Assembly (NCBI GenBank): GCA_905183005.1
Contig: CAJJDO010000003.1
Coordinates: 766,659-830,658, forward strand
Length of the DNA: 64,000 nt
Direction of reading: 5' to 3'
From: Paramecium pentaurelia
Lineage: Eukaryota > Ciliophora > Oligohymenophorea > Peniculida > Parameciidae
The notes beneath the pieces are model-generated. The model did not search any database and was not told the origin of the DNA. It saw only the letters and a list, made by a program, of their open reading frames with translations. Both the position numbers and the translations under genes were made by a program. How positions within the stretch are numbered: position 1 is the stretch's first letter; every line of letters begins with the position of its first letter. This document shows positions 13,409 through 23,296 of the stretch, piece by piece.

Positions 13409-14379
13409 TCAATTAAATTAGTTTTTATTAATCTCTTCTTAACCTAATATCTTATTATCATTAAAGTCATGCCTAAATGTCAAATCATGGTTTAATAGTG
13501 GCTTTCTTAAATTCTCGTTAAAAATAATAAGTAGGTTTTAGGCCAATTATTTTCTTTAAATAATTTTTTATTTTTCTATTTGACATTAGATTTCAATTTT
13601 TTTCAATTCTTCAATAATTATCTTAGTAATATCTATTACATTAATTATTATTTTACCTTCTAAATGAAATTGTATATCTTTTTAAGTATAATTTATTATC
13701 TTTTATTCAAGCAAATCTAAATATTTATTTAAAATTACGATTTTCTTGTTAATATTTCTCCAATTATATTTCTAAATACTCAACTTACTGATTCAAATCT
13801 TTGTTATTTCTCTCATAATCTTAATTCTTATTTATATATTATTCTATTAAGTCTGTTTTATTTTTGTTTTAATCCTATTTATAAATTACATAATACTAAT
13901 AATTAATCTCTTTCTGCCTAAAGTTTTTATGATATATATTTTTCATTATTTAATTACTCCAATATTTCTAGATTTAATTTTTTTATTTTAAGTAATTCCT
14001 TATTTTCTTATATAATTTATTCATTCTATATTTATAAATACTTTATTTAATCTTTTAAATCACTTTATTATTAATTCTCTTAAAAGAAATACTCGTTTTA
14101 TTTTTAAAGTAGTTCCTCACATTTTTATTCTTTTATATTATTTTATTTATACTGTATTATAAAAAGTCTTTGAAAAGTTTCTCATAATTATTCTTTGTTT
14201 CATTTAATTCAGATTATAAAAACAAAATTTTATTTATTAATTCCTAAGAACATCATAAATATAAATCATATTACCTTATCCTTTTAATTGTTTATTATTG
14301 ATGAATGATGATTTTTATATTCTAAAATTGAGAATTCATCTGATTATTCTATAATACTAATGATTTTATTTTTATCCAT
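13409..14379 (-). CDS. Coiled-coil protein, or N-terminal half of the HECT ligase
   Basis: Starts at ATG 14379 (MDKNKIISIIEQSDEFS). After four introns of 22-31 nt (one is 14244-14274) it gives 290 aa, ending at TGA 13411-13409. Most of it is heptad-like coiled coil (for example QIKYLQIQNEQIIQENKEL). It has no catalytic motif. Past the TGA the same frame continues directly into the DUSP-AZUL-HECT gene, which lacks its own ATG. I therefore suspect one gene of about 1,230 codons interrupted by TGA, through a nonsense change, an error, or an excised segment I could not delimit. Read as written it is a separate coiled-coil protein. Confidence 0.65.
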
Positions 14380-14530
14380 TATTTGATAATCTATTTTATA
14401 AATAATAATCAATTCATTATTTTTAGAAAAAGAATATGAAATCATTAATTAAGTAATATTGTATTTTTATTTAAATTTGATAACAAAATTGAATTAAAGA
14501 GCATTAACAAATATGAATTACTCAGAATCA

Positions 14531-14958
14531 TCAATGAGATTTTCTGATTTTTTTTTAAATTCCTGGTTCGTTGATTCTTTATTTAAATTATCTTAAAAGT
14601 TCTTGTTCTTCTTCAGATAAAAAATTATCGTAAGAATAATCAAAATCATTATTTTAATCATTTGAATCATTTTTTTTTAACAATCTTATCAAATTTTTGA
14701 TTGACTCTATTGATTCATATTAAGATAACTAATGATCATAGAGTATTTTTAACTCTAATTTTGATAATGTGTGATAAGCTTCATTTATTCTATGAAATTA
14801 ATCTAATGCAAATGCACGTTATTCTCTATTTTTATCCTAAATATAGTTTAATTAAATACAGGATGCCATCTTAAGGCCAATTTATGATATGCTTTCTTTA
14901 TTTATTGTTATTTAGCATCTCTCTTAACACCAAGGATATCATAGTGATTGCCAATCAT
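14531..14958 (-). CDS. Small J-domain (DnaJ/HSP40) protein
   Basis: About 134 aa. N-terminal J domain: NHYDILGVKRDAKQQQIKKAY, HKLALRWHPDKN (with the HPD motif that stimulates Hsp70 ATPase) and AFALDQFHRINEAYHTLS. The HPD is split by a 23-nt intron at 14837-14859, and only the spliced form shows HPDKN. The tail is short, acidic and Ser/Asp rich, and there is no zinc-finger or C-terminal substrate domain. It is therefore a class C (type III) J-protein whose client cannot be told. Start chosen at the Met just before the J domain. Confidence 0.9.
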
Positions 14959-15175
14959 TAATTTTTTTCTTATTTGCTTAAAACTTCAAATTAATATTTA
15001 TTATATAACTAAAATAACTTCTAGAATCTTCGAATTTATTTCATAAAAACATTATAGAATATTGATTTCCAAAAGGAACTAAATATACTTCTATACAGTA
15101 TGAATATCAATTTTCAATATATATCAATAAAGATAATATAAATATAACATATAAAAACTAAAATTAATAAAACCA

Positions 15176-16836
15176 TCATTTCTTTATTTATTCATTATAA
15201 TGTATCTCATCTTATGGTTCTGATTATTACACTTCTGTCTAATTTTTAGGATTAATCTTTGATACTATATATTCAATCAATAATGCCATCGTAATATTAA
15301 GAGTAAATAATACAACAATAATATAAAAACTAATAAAATATATGTAAACTAAATCAGTATTAAATACTTTTGCATAATTATAAGATATAACATTCCAATT
15401 ATTAATAATCAATAAAAACCAACATGTACACATTCCAGATAAAAATCATTAAAATTTGCTAATTCATAATGAACTTCATTTTCATCAGAAAATAAGATTT
15501 TTCCTCCAAAAAGTAATTGTCCAATTGCTGTAAACAACATAAAAAGTATAAATAAAGTACCAAATAATTATACAATATACTAAAAGATTGATGTTATTGA
15601 AATTATTAAAGTGGTAAAACTTTTATTCTTTAACATCCATTTACATCCTCTAAATAATCTATAACATAATAAAATAAGTAAAATTCTTTATTATTTTTAT
15701 CCAATTAAATTTAAGATAATTAATAGAAGTATGGAAATGGAAAATAGAAATTCAATAATTAAAGATTTTTTTTTCCAAATCCTTCTTTTACCAGTATAAA
15801 ATAATAGTAAAAGACATTCTGCAAATATTATTGAATTGCAAAATAACAAAATATATAATTTCACATGAGTAATTTATAAAAATATCATCACAAATGAAAC
15901 TAATGAAAGTATTTCGATAAAAATTTCATAAAATTGATTATCTAAAATTTAATATATAGATCTTGATATTACATTATCAAGAGATGTAATATCTGTTAAT
16001 CTTGTAATATCAGATCCTGTTCTATTTCTAAAAAATTTCTAAGTTTAAAGACTAAATCTGTGATTATACTTTGATAAGATTTACTTTGTTTCTTTTTACA
16101 TAAGATCTTTGTAAGATGAATAAAAGAAAGCTAATACTAAATTTATGATCAATATTGTGTTAACAAATTAAAATATGATAAAATATGCTACATACATTCT
16201 AGATTCTCCATAATATGGTAAATAGATATCAGGTGAATTAACTGTAGTTTAAAGTACAAAAAGAATTATGACAATGCATTTTTCTGGTTATGAAAAAGGA
16301 GGCTAATCTATTTAACATATACTGTTTTCTATTTAAGAGTTATTCTTTTTCTAAAATATTGCAGAACCCAATCCTGCAAAAAATATTAAAGAAAATATCA
16401 TCAAATAATAGATCTCTTTTCCTTTATTAGCTATTTAACAATAATGAAATATTGTAGAACGTAATGTTTATCTATTATCTATAGTGATTATTTATTACTT
16501 TTAAAGTATTATAAATATTGGTTTCATTAATAAACTGATATTGATGGGACTATTATTTTCAAGTACCATTACAATAATATCATTAATAATAATTAACAAC
16601 GTTATTATGAGTTAAACTATAGCAATTTTCTTACGATGTTAAGACTCTATTATGGTAGCTTTAAATACCTAAGAATAATCATTTAAAATACTTTATTCAA
16701 ACAAAGATATAAAATGATCAGTATTTCAACACAATAATACAAGTTTATTGGAAGATAAAAATCTACTATTTTTGGTATCTTTTAACCATTATAAATACTG
16801 CAGTATTCCTAAAATATTATAGTTATTACTTAATAA
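15176..16836 (-). pseudogene. Broken two-pore-type voltage-gated cation channel
   Basis: Membrane-protein frame similar to two-pore channels (TPC). It has helices with VAYFIIFQFVNTILIINLVLAF, an N-terminal segment DHFISLFEQSILNDYSQVFK, a linker FRNRTGSDITRLTDI, and a second pore with GMCTCWFLLIINNWNV followed by the S6 helix YFISFYIIVVLFTLNITMALL. Ends at TGA 15178-15176. Three defects: an in-frame TGA at 16728-16726 inside the conserved N-terminal region, a one-base frame slip in an A5 run (15441-15445, just before the second pore), and no ATG in the coding frame upstream. Either this is a recent pseudogene or the sequence has errors. The ion cannot be inferred. Confidence 0.6.
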
Positions 16837-16942
16837 TCAACAAAATTGCACCAAGTTGGGCGCTAAAAGATTGTAATTATTAAATATATATAAAAAAAAA
16901 CAGTTCTTATTATTTTATGTTTTTTGTACTTTTACATTAACA

Positions 16943-17179
16943 TCACAGATTAAGAGTTTTGAATATAGGAAGCTCTGTCTTTTAATATTGTTTAGTAATA
17001 CTTTCTAAACGATTACTAAGTCTATTTAATGCATAAAATGAAGCAAAGTTATTTGAATCATTATATTAATCAATATTTTGAAAATCCAGAACCTTACTAT
17101 AATTAGTATATGATTCTTTGGCCTCATCAAGAGAATTAATATTTTCCTAAGACTTTAATTCATCATTATTTAAATTCAT
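16943..17179 (-). CDS. Small hypothetical protein, 78 aa
   Basis: ATG at 17179 and TGA at 16945-16943, no intron. Sequence begins MNLNNDELKSQENINS. Mostly helical and polar, with a possible short coiled coil near LNRLSNRLESITKQY. Gln codons TAA/TAG are used, as in real genes here. I do not recognise a family. It lies upstream of the broken channel on the same strand with about 100 nt between them. It might be a small adaptor, but that is only a guess. Confidence 0.6.
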
Positions 17180-17785
17180 AATAAAATTAATTAGAATTAG
17201 TTAAACCTATTGAAAATATTACAGCAAAAGCAAAATTTAGATTAGAAAAAAGTTATTTTATAGAAAATGAATGAATAATTAACCAATATAAATAATTTAT
17301 AAATGAATTCATAATAAATGCAACTTAGCATATATATATGAAATATATGAATCAAATTTTTATGAAGTTTCTTTTAAGATGACAATTTTAATCTATTTTT
17401 CATAAATATAGATTCTTACAATTCTATTATACTTATTTTTATTAATATAGAGATCATATTAAGAAATATTTGCAAACTTAAACGGTAATTGAAACTCAAC
17501 TAAACTATAAATATAGTAAAATAAACCAAAAGAAATCATTCAATATTATGTGTATGATTAATATTTAGTAAATTTGATGAACATCAATTGTTTATAAATA
17601 AGAAATGTTATTTTTAAATATTCAATCAAGTTCTATTTTACATAAAAAATATAATTATATAAATTACTATTTATTTTCCATGAATATAAAGAAAAAAAGA
17701 AAGAAATATTTTTAGTGTTTAATTCTGATAATTGTACATTATTATTTAATATTTATATTATAATAATTATTATTATTAAGTTGTA
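17180..17785. other. Intergenic gap, nothing identified
   Basis: About 600 nt of AT-rich sequence between two divergent small genes. No coherent reading frame was found on either strand. It should contain both promoters, but no specific motif stands out. Confidence 0.4.
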
Positions 17786-17992
17786 ATGAATATTCCAAGT
17801 GAATTTAAATCAGTGACTGATTATGCTGTGATTTGTGGAAAGAGATGCTAATTATTTGAAAATTTTCTAAGAGGTAGAAAATTAAAGAATTTTGAGGATT
17901 GTTTATGTAATATTTATTATATACTAGATACTTGTGCAGAACATGTAAAAGATAATATTGATAAATTAGAGGTTGACAAATCAGATGAATGA
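17786..17992 (+). CDS. Small-Tim-like protein with twin CX3C motif
   Basis: Only 61 aa. A 21-nt intron at 17907-17927 splits the second cysteine motif. The spliced protein has CGKRC, then 17 residues, then CLYTC: the twin CX3C pattern of the small Tim chaperones (Tim8, Tim9, Tim10, Tim13) of the mitochondrial intermembrane space. Helical flanks (ITEFK-type N terminus, AEHVKDNIDKL C terminus) fit the helix-loop-helix fold with two disulphides. Spacing in known small Tims is a little shorter (11-16). It is too short to say which Tim it is. Easily missed because the frame is interrupted. Confidence 0.72.
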
Positions 17993-18016
17993 ATAATATA
18001 TTTATATTAATGGTAT

Positions 18017-18660
18017 TCATTTTTTTAAAAATTGCTTTAATTTTAAATCGTCTTCATCTATTTCTTATTCATCATTTTTTGTAAGAGCATTCTATAATTT
18101 GTTTGATTGTTTCTTTTATTTCTTTTCTTTTTTCTTTTACAATTATTCTTCCAATTATTTTCTAATTTCATCTATTGATTTTGGTTTTTCTTAAGCTTAA
18201 ACTTAAGTCTTTGTAGTTGATTCTTTAATTTATTGTAATTTCTCTTTTACATCTAGAACAGTCACTTTATCAACTTTCATATTCATTCCTAGTAATCGAT
18301 TATGCATAATAGAATTCAAATGATCTAACCATGATAAACTATCAGTAGCTAATTCATCACATAATTCACAATAGAATCCACTTTAATCTTTCTTTAATCC
18401 CTCTTTTACAACATTCCTTTTTCTTCCAATTTATTCATCAATTCCAACAGAATCAGTACGAGCTTATAATGATTTAGTGTATCTGGGATTGTTCTTATCA
18501 TATTCTTCATCTTCACGTTCTTACTAATTAATTATAATAAACTTACTTTATCAAATATTTTATGTTCAATATCCCATTTCTATTTTCCATATTCATCTAC
18601 AGACTTTTTGACTACTTCTTCAACTCCTCTTCTATAAATTGGAATATTTTAGTCAGTCAT
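18017..18660 (-). CDS. SNU23: SNU23/ZMAT2 spliceosomal zinc-finger protein
   Basis: 206 aa. Homologue of yeast Snu23 and human ZMAT2, a component of the spliceosomal B complex near the 5' splice site. Visible features: N-terminal RRGVEEVVKKS, then LQARTDSVGIDEQIGRK, then a matrin-type C2H2 zinc finger (FYCELCDELATDSLSWLDHL followed by NSIMHNRLLGMNM), then a long Lys/Gln/Glu-rich coiled tail. Length is close to that of ZMAT2 (199 aa). One 23-nt intron at 18524-18546. The LRR gene follows 28 nt away on the same strand. Confidence 0.92.
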
Positions 18661-18687
18661 TAAAGTATTTAATATAAATTATAATTA

Positions 18688-19662
18688 TCATAATTTTAAA
18701 ATAATATCCCATAAAGTAAATTTTGGAATTAATTATTCAAGACTCACTAATATCCCTTCTACTTAAAAAAGTAATTTTCTTTTTTGTATAGCATTAAGTT
18801 TAATTTAAATAAGTTTCTAATCAATATTATCATTTTATATTATTTATTATTATAAACAACTAATGATATAAAATGTTAAATACCTTTCAAATTTAATTTC
18901 AATTTTTGTTAAATTTTTTAAATTAGATAATGTTTTATTTAATTATTTAGTTGCTTATAATCCAATATTTTTCCATCTATTTATTATATAATAGAAATTA
19001 CAATATGAGTTTAATTTCTGATAAATTTTTTAGTTTCTTAAGACATTTAGATAATCTTATTATTGTATTATCTGTTATTTCATAATTACCATCTCCCCAA
19101 CCTTTCATATTAAGTTCTAAACTTTCTAAATTATTAAGTAAACTTATTCCATTCAATAATCTATCTATTCCTTTATCTGTTATTCTCTAATTTTCATAAG
19201 CCCACATATTCAAATCTAATTTAAATTCACTCAATTTATTTTATAATAAGATAGCTTAACTTAAATAATTTAAAGAACTATCAGTAATATTCTCATTCCA
19301 ATAACCCCAACTATTTAATAATTAAAAAAGGTAATTTACCCATAAAGTTCTAAATTTAATTGATCTAATCTTGATAATTTTGAAAGACTTTAGCTTAAAT
19401 CCTTAACACTTCTATCTGTTAAATTAGATAAATCTAAATGCCATCTTTAAATTACTATTTAAATACTTCTTTATTAAATCAATTGATAAAATCTTCTATG
19501 ATTGTGATAAAATTAATTCTGTTGATAATCTCTCTATACATTGATCATCTAATCTTTATTATTATTAAAATCTAAGGATCAAATAATTAGATACATCTCA
19601 ATTTAAAAATATGGTTTTAACCTTCTTTCATTTCTTAGCATTTATTAACTCAACTTTTTCAT
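18688..19662 (-). CDS. Leucine-rich-repeat protein
   Basis: About 283 aa after removal of five introns (22-29 nt). Repeats follow an RNase-inhibitor-like pattern typical of large ciliate LRR families: WHLDLSNLTDRSVKDLSQSL, FKLDLNMWAYENQRITDKGI, LELNMKGWGDGNYEITDNTI and WKNIGLQATKQLNKTL. Probably a solenoid for protein binding, with no catalytic domain. Start taken at ATG 19662. A Met at 19730 in another frame would need a long extra intron and was not used. The function cannot be said. Confidence 0.7.
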
Positions 19663-20621
19663 TATTTTATTTTTTTTTATATATTATTTATTACTTTACT
19701 AATATCCTTAATTTATGATTGGGTCTCCATGATAAATGCATATATCTGTGCAAATTTACTCAAAACAATAATTTTTTTTCATTAAATTAATAATGCAAAC
19801 TTTTTTACAAAAATAACAAATAAAATACTAATAATTTCATAATACTAATGAGATATTTTAATAATTTTCTGAATTGAGAAATTAATATGAAAAGGAATTC
19901 AATCTTTAACCATTAAAATTAAATATAAGAATGAGTGGAGACTATTTGGAAGCTATTAAATTTGGAGCTTATTATGTTAGAATAGAAATTTCAATTTTTG
20001 GAAGAAAGAATATTAAATAATGAATTATTTTATTATATAAAATTATACCACATTTATAAAATATATTTGTTATTTATTATTTATTTTATAAATACATAGT
20101 TAAACATTAATTTCTCAATGTTTAAAAACACACCACCAATCTCATAATGACCTTTTTGAATCCTTTTTTAAGATCTAATTTAAAGTGATTACTTTTTAAT
20201 TAATCATTATAATATTAAAGTATAATCACTTCATATAGAATTGAAATGGAACAGATCCACTACAGTATAAAAATATCAAAAATACTATTAAAAACTTTTA
20301 AATTATTTCTCTTATTATCAATAATTAATATTTCTTTATATCTTGTATTCTCTATAAACATAAATATTTTTAATATTCTCTTTGTCTATTTTTATAATCG
20401 AAAAAGATTAGAAGGATATTCAATAATCTTCTCAATTAATTTTCATTGATTATTAAAGGTTAAGATATATTTATTATATATGTAATATTATTAATCATTA
20501 AAGTTATGTTACTTTAATATTGAATGATATAAATTTATTCAATAGTATTGTTATAATACTTTTACAATTATATTGAATGTGTAATGATTATTATTAAATA
20601 CTTTCATAATATAATTTTAAA
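19663..20621. other. Gap with two weak short reading frames
   Basis: About 960 nt. Contains 19931-20023 (+), a 30-codon frame starting MSGDYLEAIKFGAYY, and 20246-20449 (+), 67 codons, very hydrophobic. The second has no TAA/TAG glutamines and reads like AT-rich noise. Neither has family support. The rest appears noncoding and includes the promoter of the gene at 20622. Confidence 0.35.
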
Positions 20622-21498
20622 ATGTAAAAAGTGCATATTGCTGCCTTTACAGACGACAAAGTTTTTATTAATTTACTCGATGTATTTATGAATAATTTAT
20701 CATTTTTAGAAAGAAATTGAAAGACATGTAAAGGAGTATTTTGAAAAGGATCTACATAATAATGAGAATAGAAATTTGACATCCAATAAACAAAAGAATA
20801 AATAATATTATTCATTCTCTATCCTTCATAAAAATAATGTTATTGTAAAGGATCATAAGAAAATAATTCTTAAAACATTTAGTAATAACACTAAATTTTG
20901 TGATATCAATTAAAACTAATTTAATGATATTCCATTATCTGAAAGGCTTAACAAAAGATATAATATTGTTTAACGGAATTGTTATTTTGGAGTTAAACCA
21001 TAAACTTAGTAAACTTAGAGATCAGAATTTAAATCAATAAACGAAGAAATATTTTAATCTGTACCAAATAAAACATAAAAAAATAATAGAATGGATATGA
21101 TATAAGAAAGAATTGACATGTATTTATATTTTAATTTAAAAAGTTGTAAAGAATACTTAGCTAAAGAGTAATAGAGATTGAAGATGGTAGAAGAATAAAT
21201 AGAAAAAAATCAATTTCTACTGGAAGAACTAGTTTAAGAACTTGAAATTGTGAATAGCAATAAAACAATCTTTAATTCTATAAAGAATTTAGATTAATAA
21301 GTATATAAAAATGAACTTAATTGTATTAATTACAGAAAAGTTACATAAGAGCTATATGAATTTATCCAATAAATTTAAATAAAGTATTTTAAGAAATAAC
21401 AGGAATTTATTTATCCATTTATTTAGAATTTTAAAAATGAATTAAATTTTATGCTTCATGAATATGAATCATAAATTTAATAAAATTAGGTAAAATGA
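20622..21498 (+). CDS. Unknown coiled-coil protein, 282 aa
   Basis: Begins ATG 20622 (MQKVHIAAFTDDKVFINLLD), with one 28-nt intron at 20682-20709, ending at TGA 21496-21498. The middle carries basic and polar stretches (QTQQTQRSEFKS). The second half is a coiled coil (EQIEKNQFLLEELVQELEIV). No catalytic or named domain recognised. The spliced length is an exact multiple of three and glutamines are mostly TAA/TAG, so the gene is probably real. A structural or cilia-associated role would be a guess. Confidence 0.65.
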
Positions 21499-22215
21499 AT
21501 GTTAACTATTTATGCTTGAAAATTTAAATTTAAAATAATTAAAGGAAACATTTTTTTTAGTTTCTTCAGTAATATATGTGCAACTTAAACTTTTTCAATT
21601 AATTACTGATTACCCAGGAAATTATTCAAAAGTTTAGCTCTTAAACCATTTAAAATTAAGTTTATAATATATAATTAACTTTAAATGCAAAATGTAAAAT
21701 CAACATTAAATTATATATTCATTTAAATCAATCAAACAACCTTATTAAATAGACTTATATAACCATTCTGCATGAATTATTTTAATATTAGGGTTTGAAT
21801 TGAGTATTGTTTATGCAGTTGTCTTTAACATGATCTTCATTACTATCAATATATCACAAAATTCTTTTTAAGTTATCTAATATAATTAAATATTTATACT
21901 TTTCCTCCAAAATTTTAGATCAATTATTCTAATCCTTATCTAAGATTTTGATTAATTGTTTTTTATGAGGAAGTCTTTGGTTTTGAAAAATACACATAAA
22001 AGTTATAAGGGAATAATATTTCTATTGTAATAATATTATTAGTACTTTTTTACATATTGTAATTTAAAAGATATTAATTAAAGGATATCTCTTTATTTTA
22101 ATTTTATAATTATTTAATAATCCATTTTTAGGAAATAATTTTTGTTTATTTATTTAAACAACAACAACAGAAAATCAAATCATATATTAGTTTATCTTCA
22201 TTAATAATTAGTATA
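21499..22215. other. Gap between convergent genes, nothing identified
   Basis: About 720 nt of AT-rich sequence between a plus-strand and a minus-strand 3' end. No coherent coding frame was found. This is unusually long for a convergent gap in this window, where gaps of tens of nucleotides also occur. Confidence 0.35.
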
Positions 22216-23254
22216 TCACATTTGATTTTCATATCTTCTTCTATAATTAATTAATACTAATCTCTTTATTATAAATTAAATTTACTTCATATTTATTTAA
22301 TCAAATAAATTCAATATGTTAAAATCACATGATTTATGTAAAACCAAAGTGAATTTTTAGTCAATTTATTATAGTTTTGATTTTTAATTTTTAGAACTTT
22401 TCTTAGATAATAATTATGAGTTCATTTTTTATGAAACTTCTAATTATTCAGTCTCTAATTCTTCATGTATTATTTCTTTTTTATTCCCATCAAGAATATT
22501 TTTAGATTATTATTTATAATTAGAAATTGACACATAAGATTTATTGATATTTTTAGATATTTGCTATAATTGACTTTTGAATTAACTAAAAATGTGTCTA
22601 GTTTTAAATTCATTAATTTCTTCTTCCTCTTCTTATATTTATTGATTTGATTGTTTTCCTTTCTTTAAATGAACTTTCTATATAAATTTATAAAATACAT
22701 CTTTCTTAAGTAATTCTTGAATCTCTTAGGAGGTTAATTCAATAATTGGAAAATTTGAAGCATCAACTTCCCTCTTTTTAGTTAGACATCTAAAATAACT
22801 ATTATGTTTACTCATTAACCCACATAGGATTAACTATTTTGATATTCCATTCCTTTGCTTTTTCTAATGTACTCAAAAAACCATCTAAATTTTTAATAGG
22901 AAATTACATTGCCAAATTAGATAATGAGTATGTTTACTTAATTTTTTTACTATTGTAGCACCTAGAGCATATAGAATCTCATCTTCACAATCTGATTGAT
23001 TACGATCATTTTATTAAGGACCTGAATATATTTCCACATAAATTTTCTAAATTTTACATTTGATTAGGTACTTTTTTAGATAAACATTATGTAATATTGT
23101 TAATAATGCTGATTTGAATTTGATTGTCACTCAAAGTAATAGCACTATGTGAGATCTTTCTTCCAGATTATACAGCTGATACAGATCTTCTGTAGGATTT
23201 TCTGTTTTATTGTTCAGTATGTACAGATGATTGACGTTACTTTCCTTAATTCAT
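22216..23254 (-). CDS. Microcephalin-like single-BRCT protein
   Basis: 322 aa after three introns (25, 23 and 22 nt). Residues about 1-65 are polar and Gln/Ser/Arg-rich. They are followed by a BRCT domain: KKIYVEIYSG ... EILYALGATIVKKLSKHTHY ... GFLSTLEKAKEWNIKIVNPM, WVNECLTKKREVD. The closest pattern I know is the N-terminal BRCT of microcephalin (MCPH1), including the WVEKC...ID ending. The C-terminal half is Gln/Glu/Lys coiled and lacks the second BRCT pair of animal MCPH1. BRCT domains bind phosphopeptides in DNA damage and chromatin control. The domain is broken over three exons and invisible without splicing. Confidence 0.75.
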
Positions 23255-23296
23255 AACATTTTTGTTACCTTCATGTTTAATGAGAAATTCAATAGT

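Noticed and set aside
13409..13490. 81-nt intron joining the coiled-coil and HECT parts
   Set aside because: In frame and GT...AG, but far outside the 19-34-nt range of all other introns here; kept only as a possibility in the findings.
16755..16790. ATG at about 16776 as the start of the two-pore channel
   Set aside because: It is in a different frame from the channel sequence and runs into TGA after about 18 codons.
20246..20449. 67-codon hydrophobic plus-strand frame
   Set aside because: No TAA/TAG glutamines, biased to Ile/Leu/Asn/Phe as expected from random AT-rich DNA, and no family.
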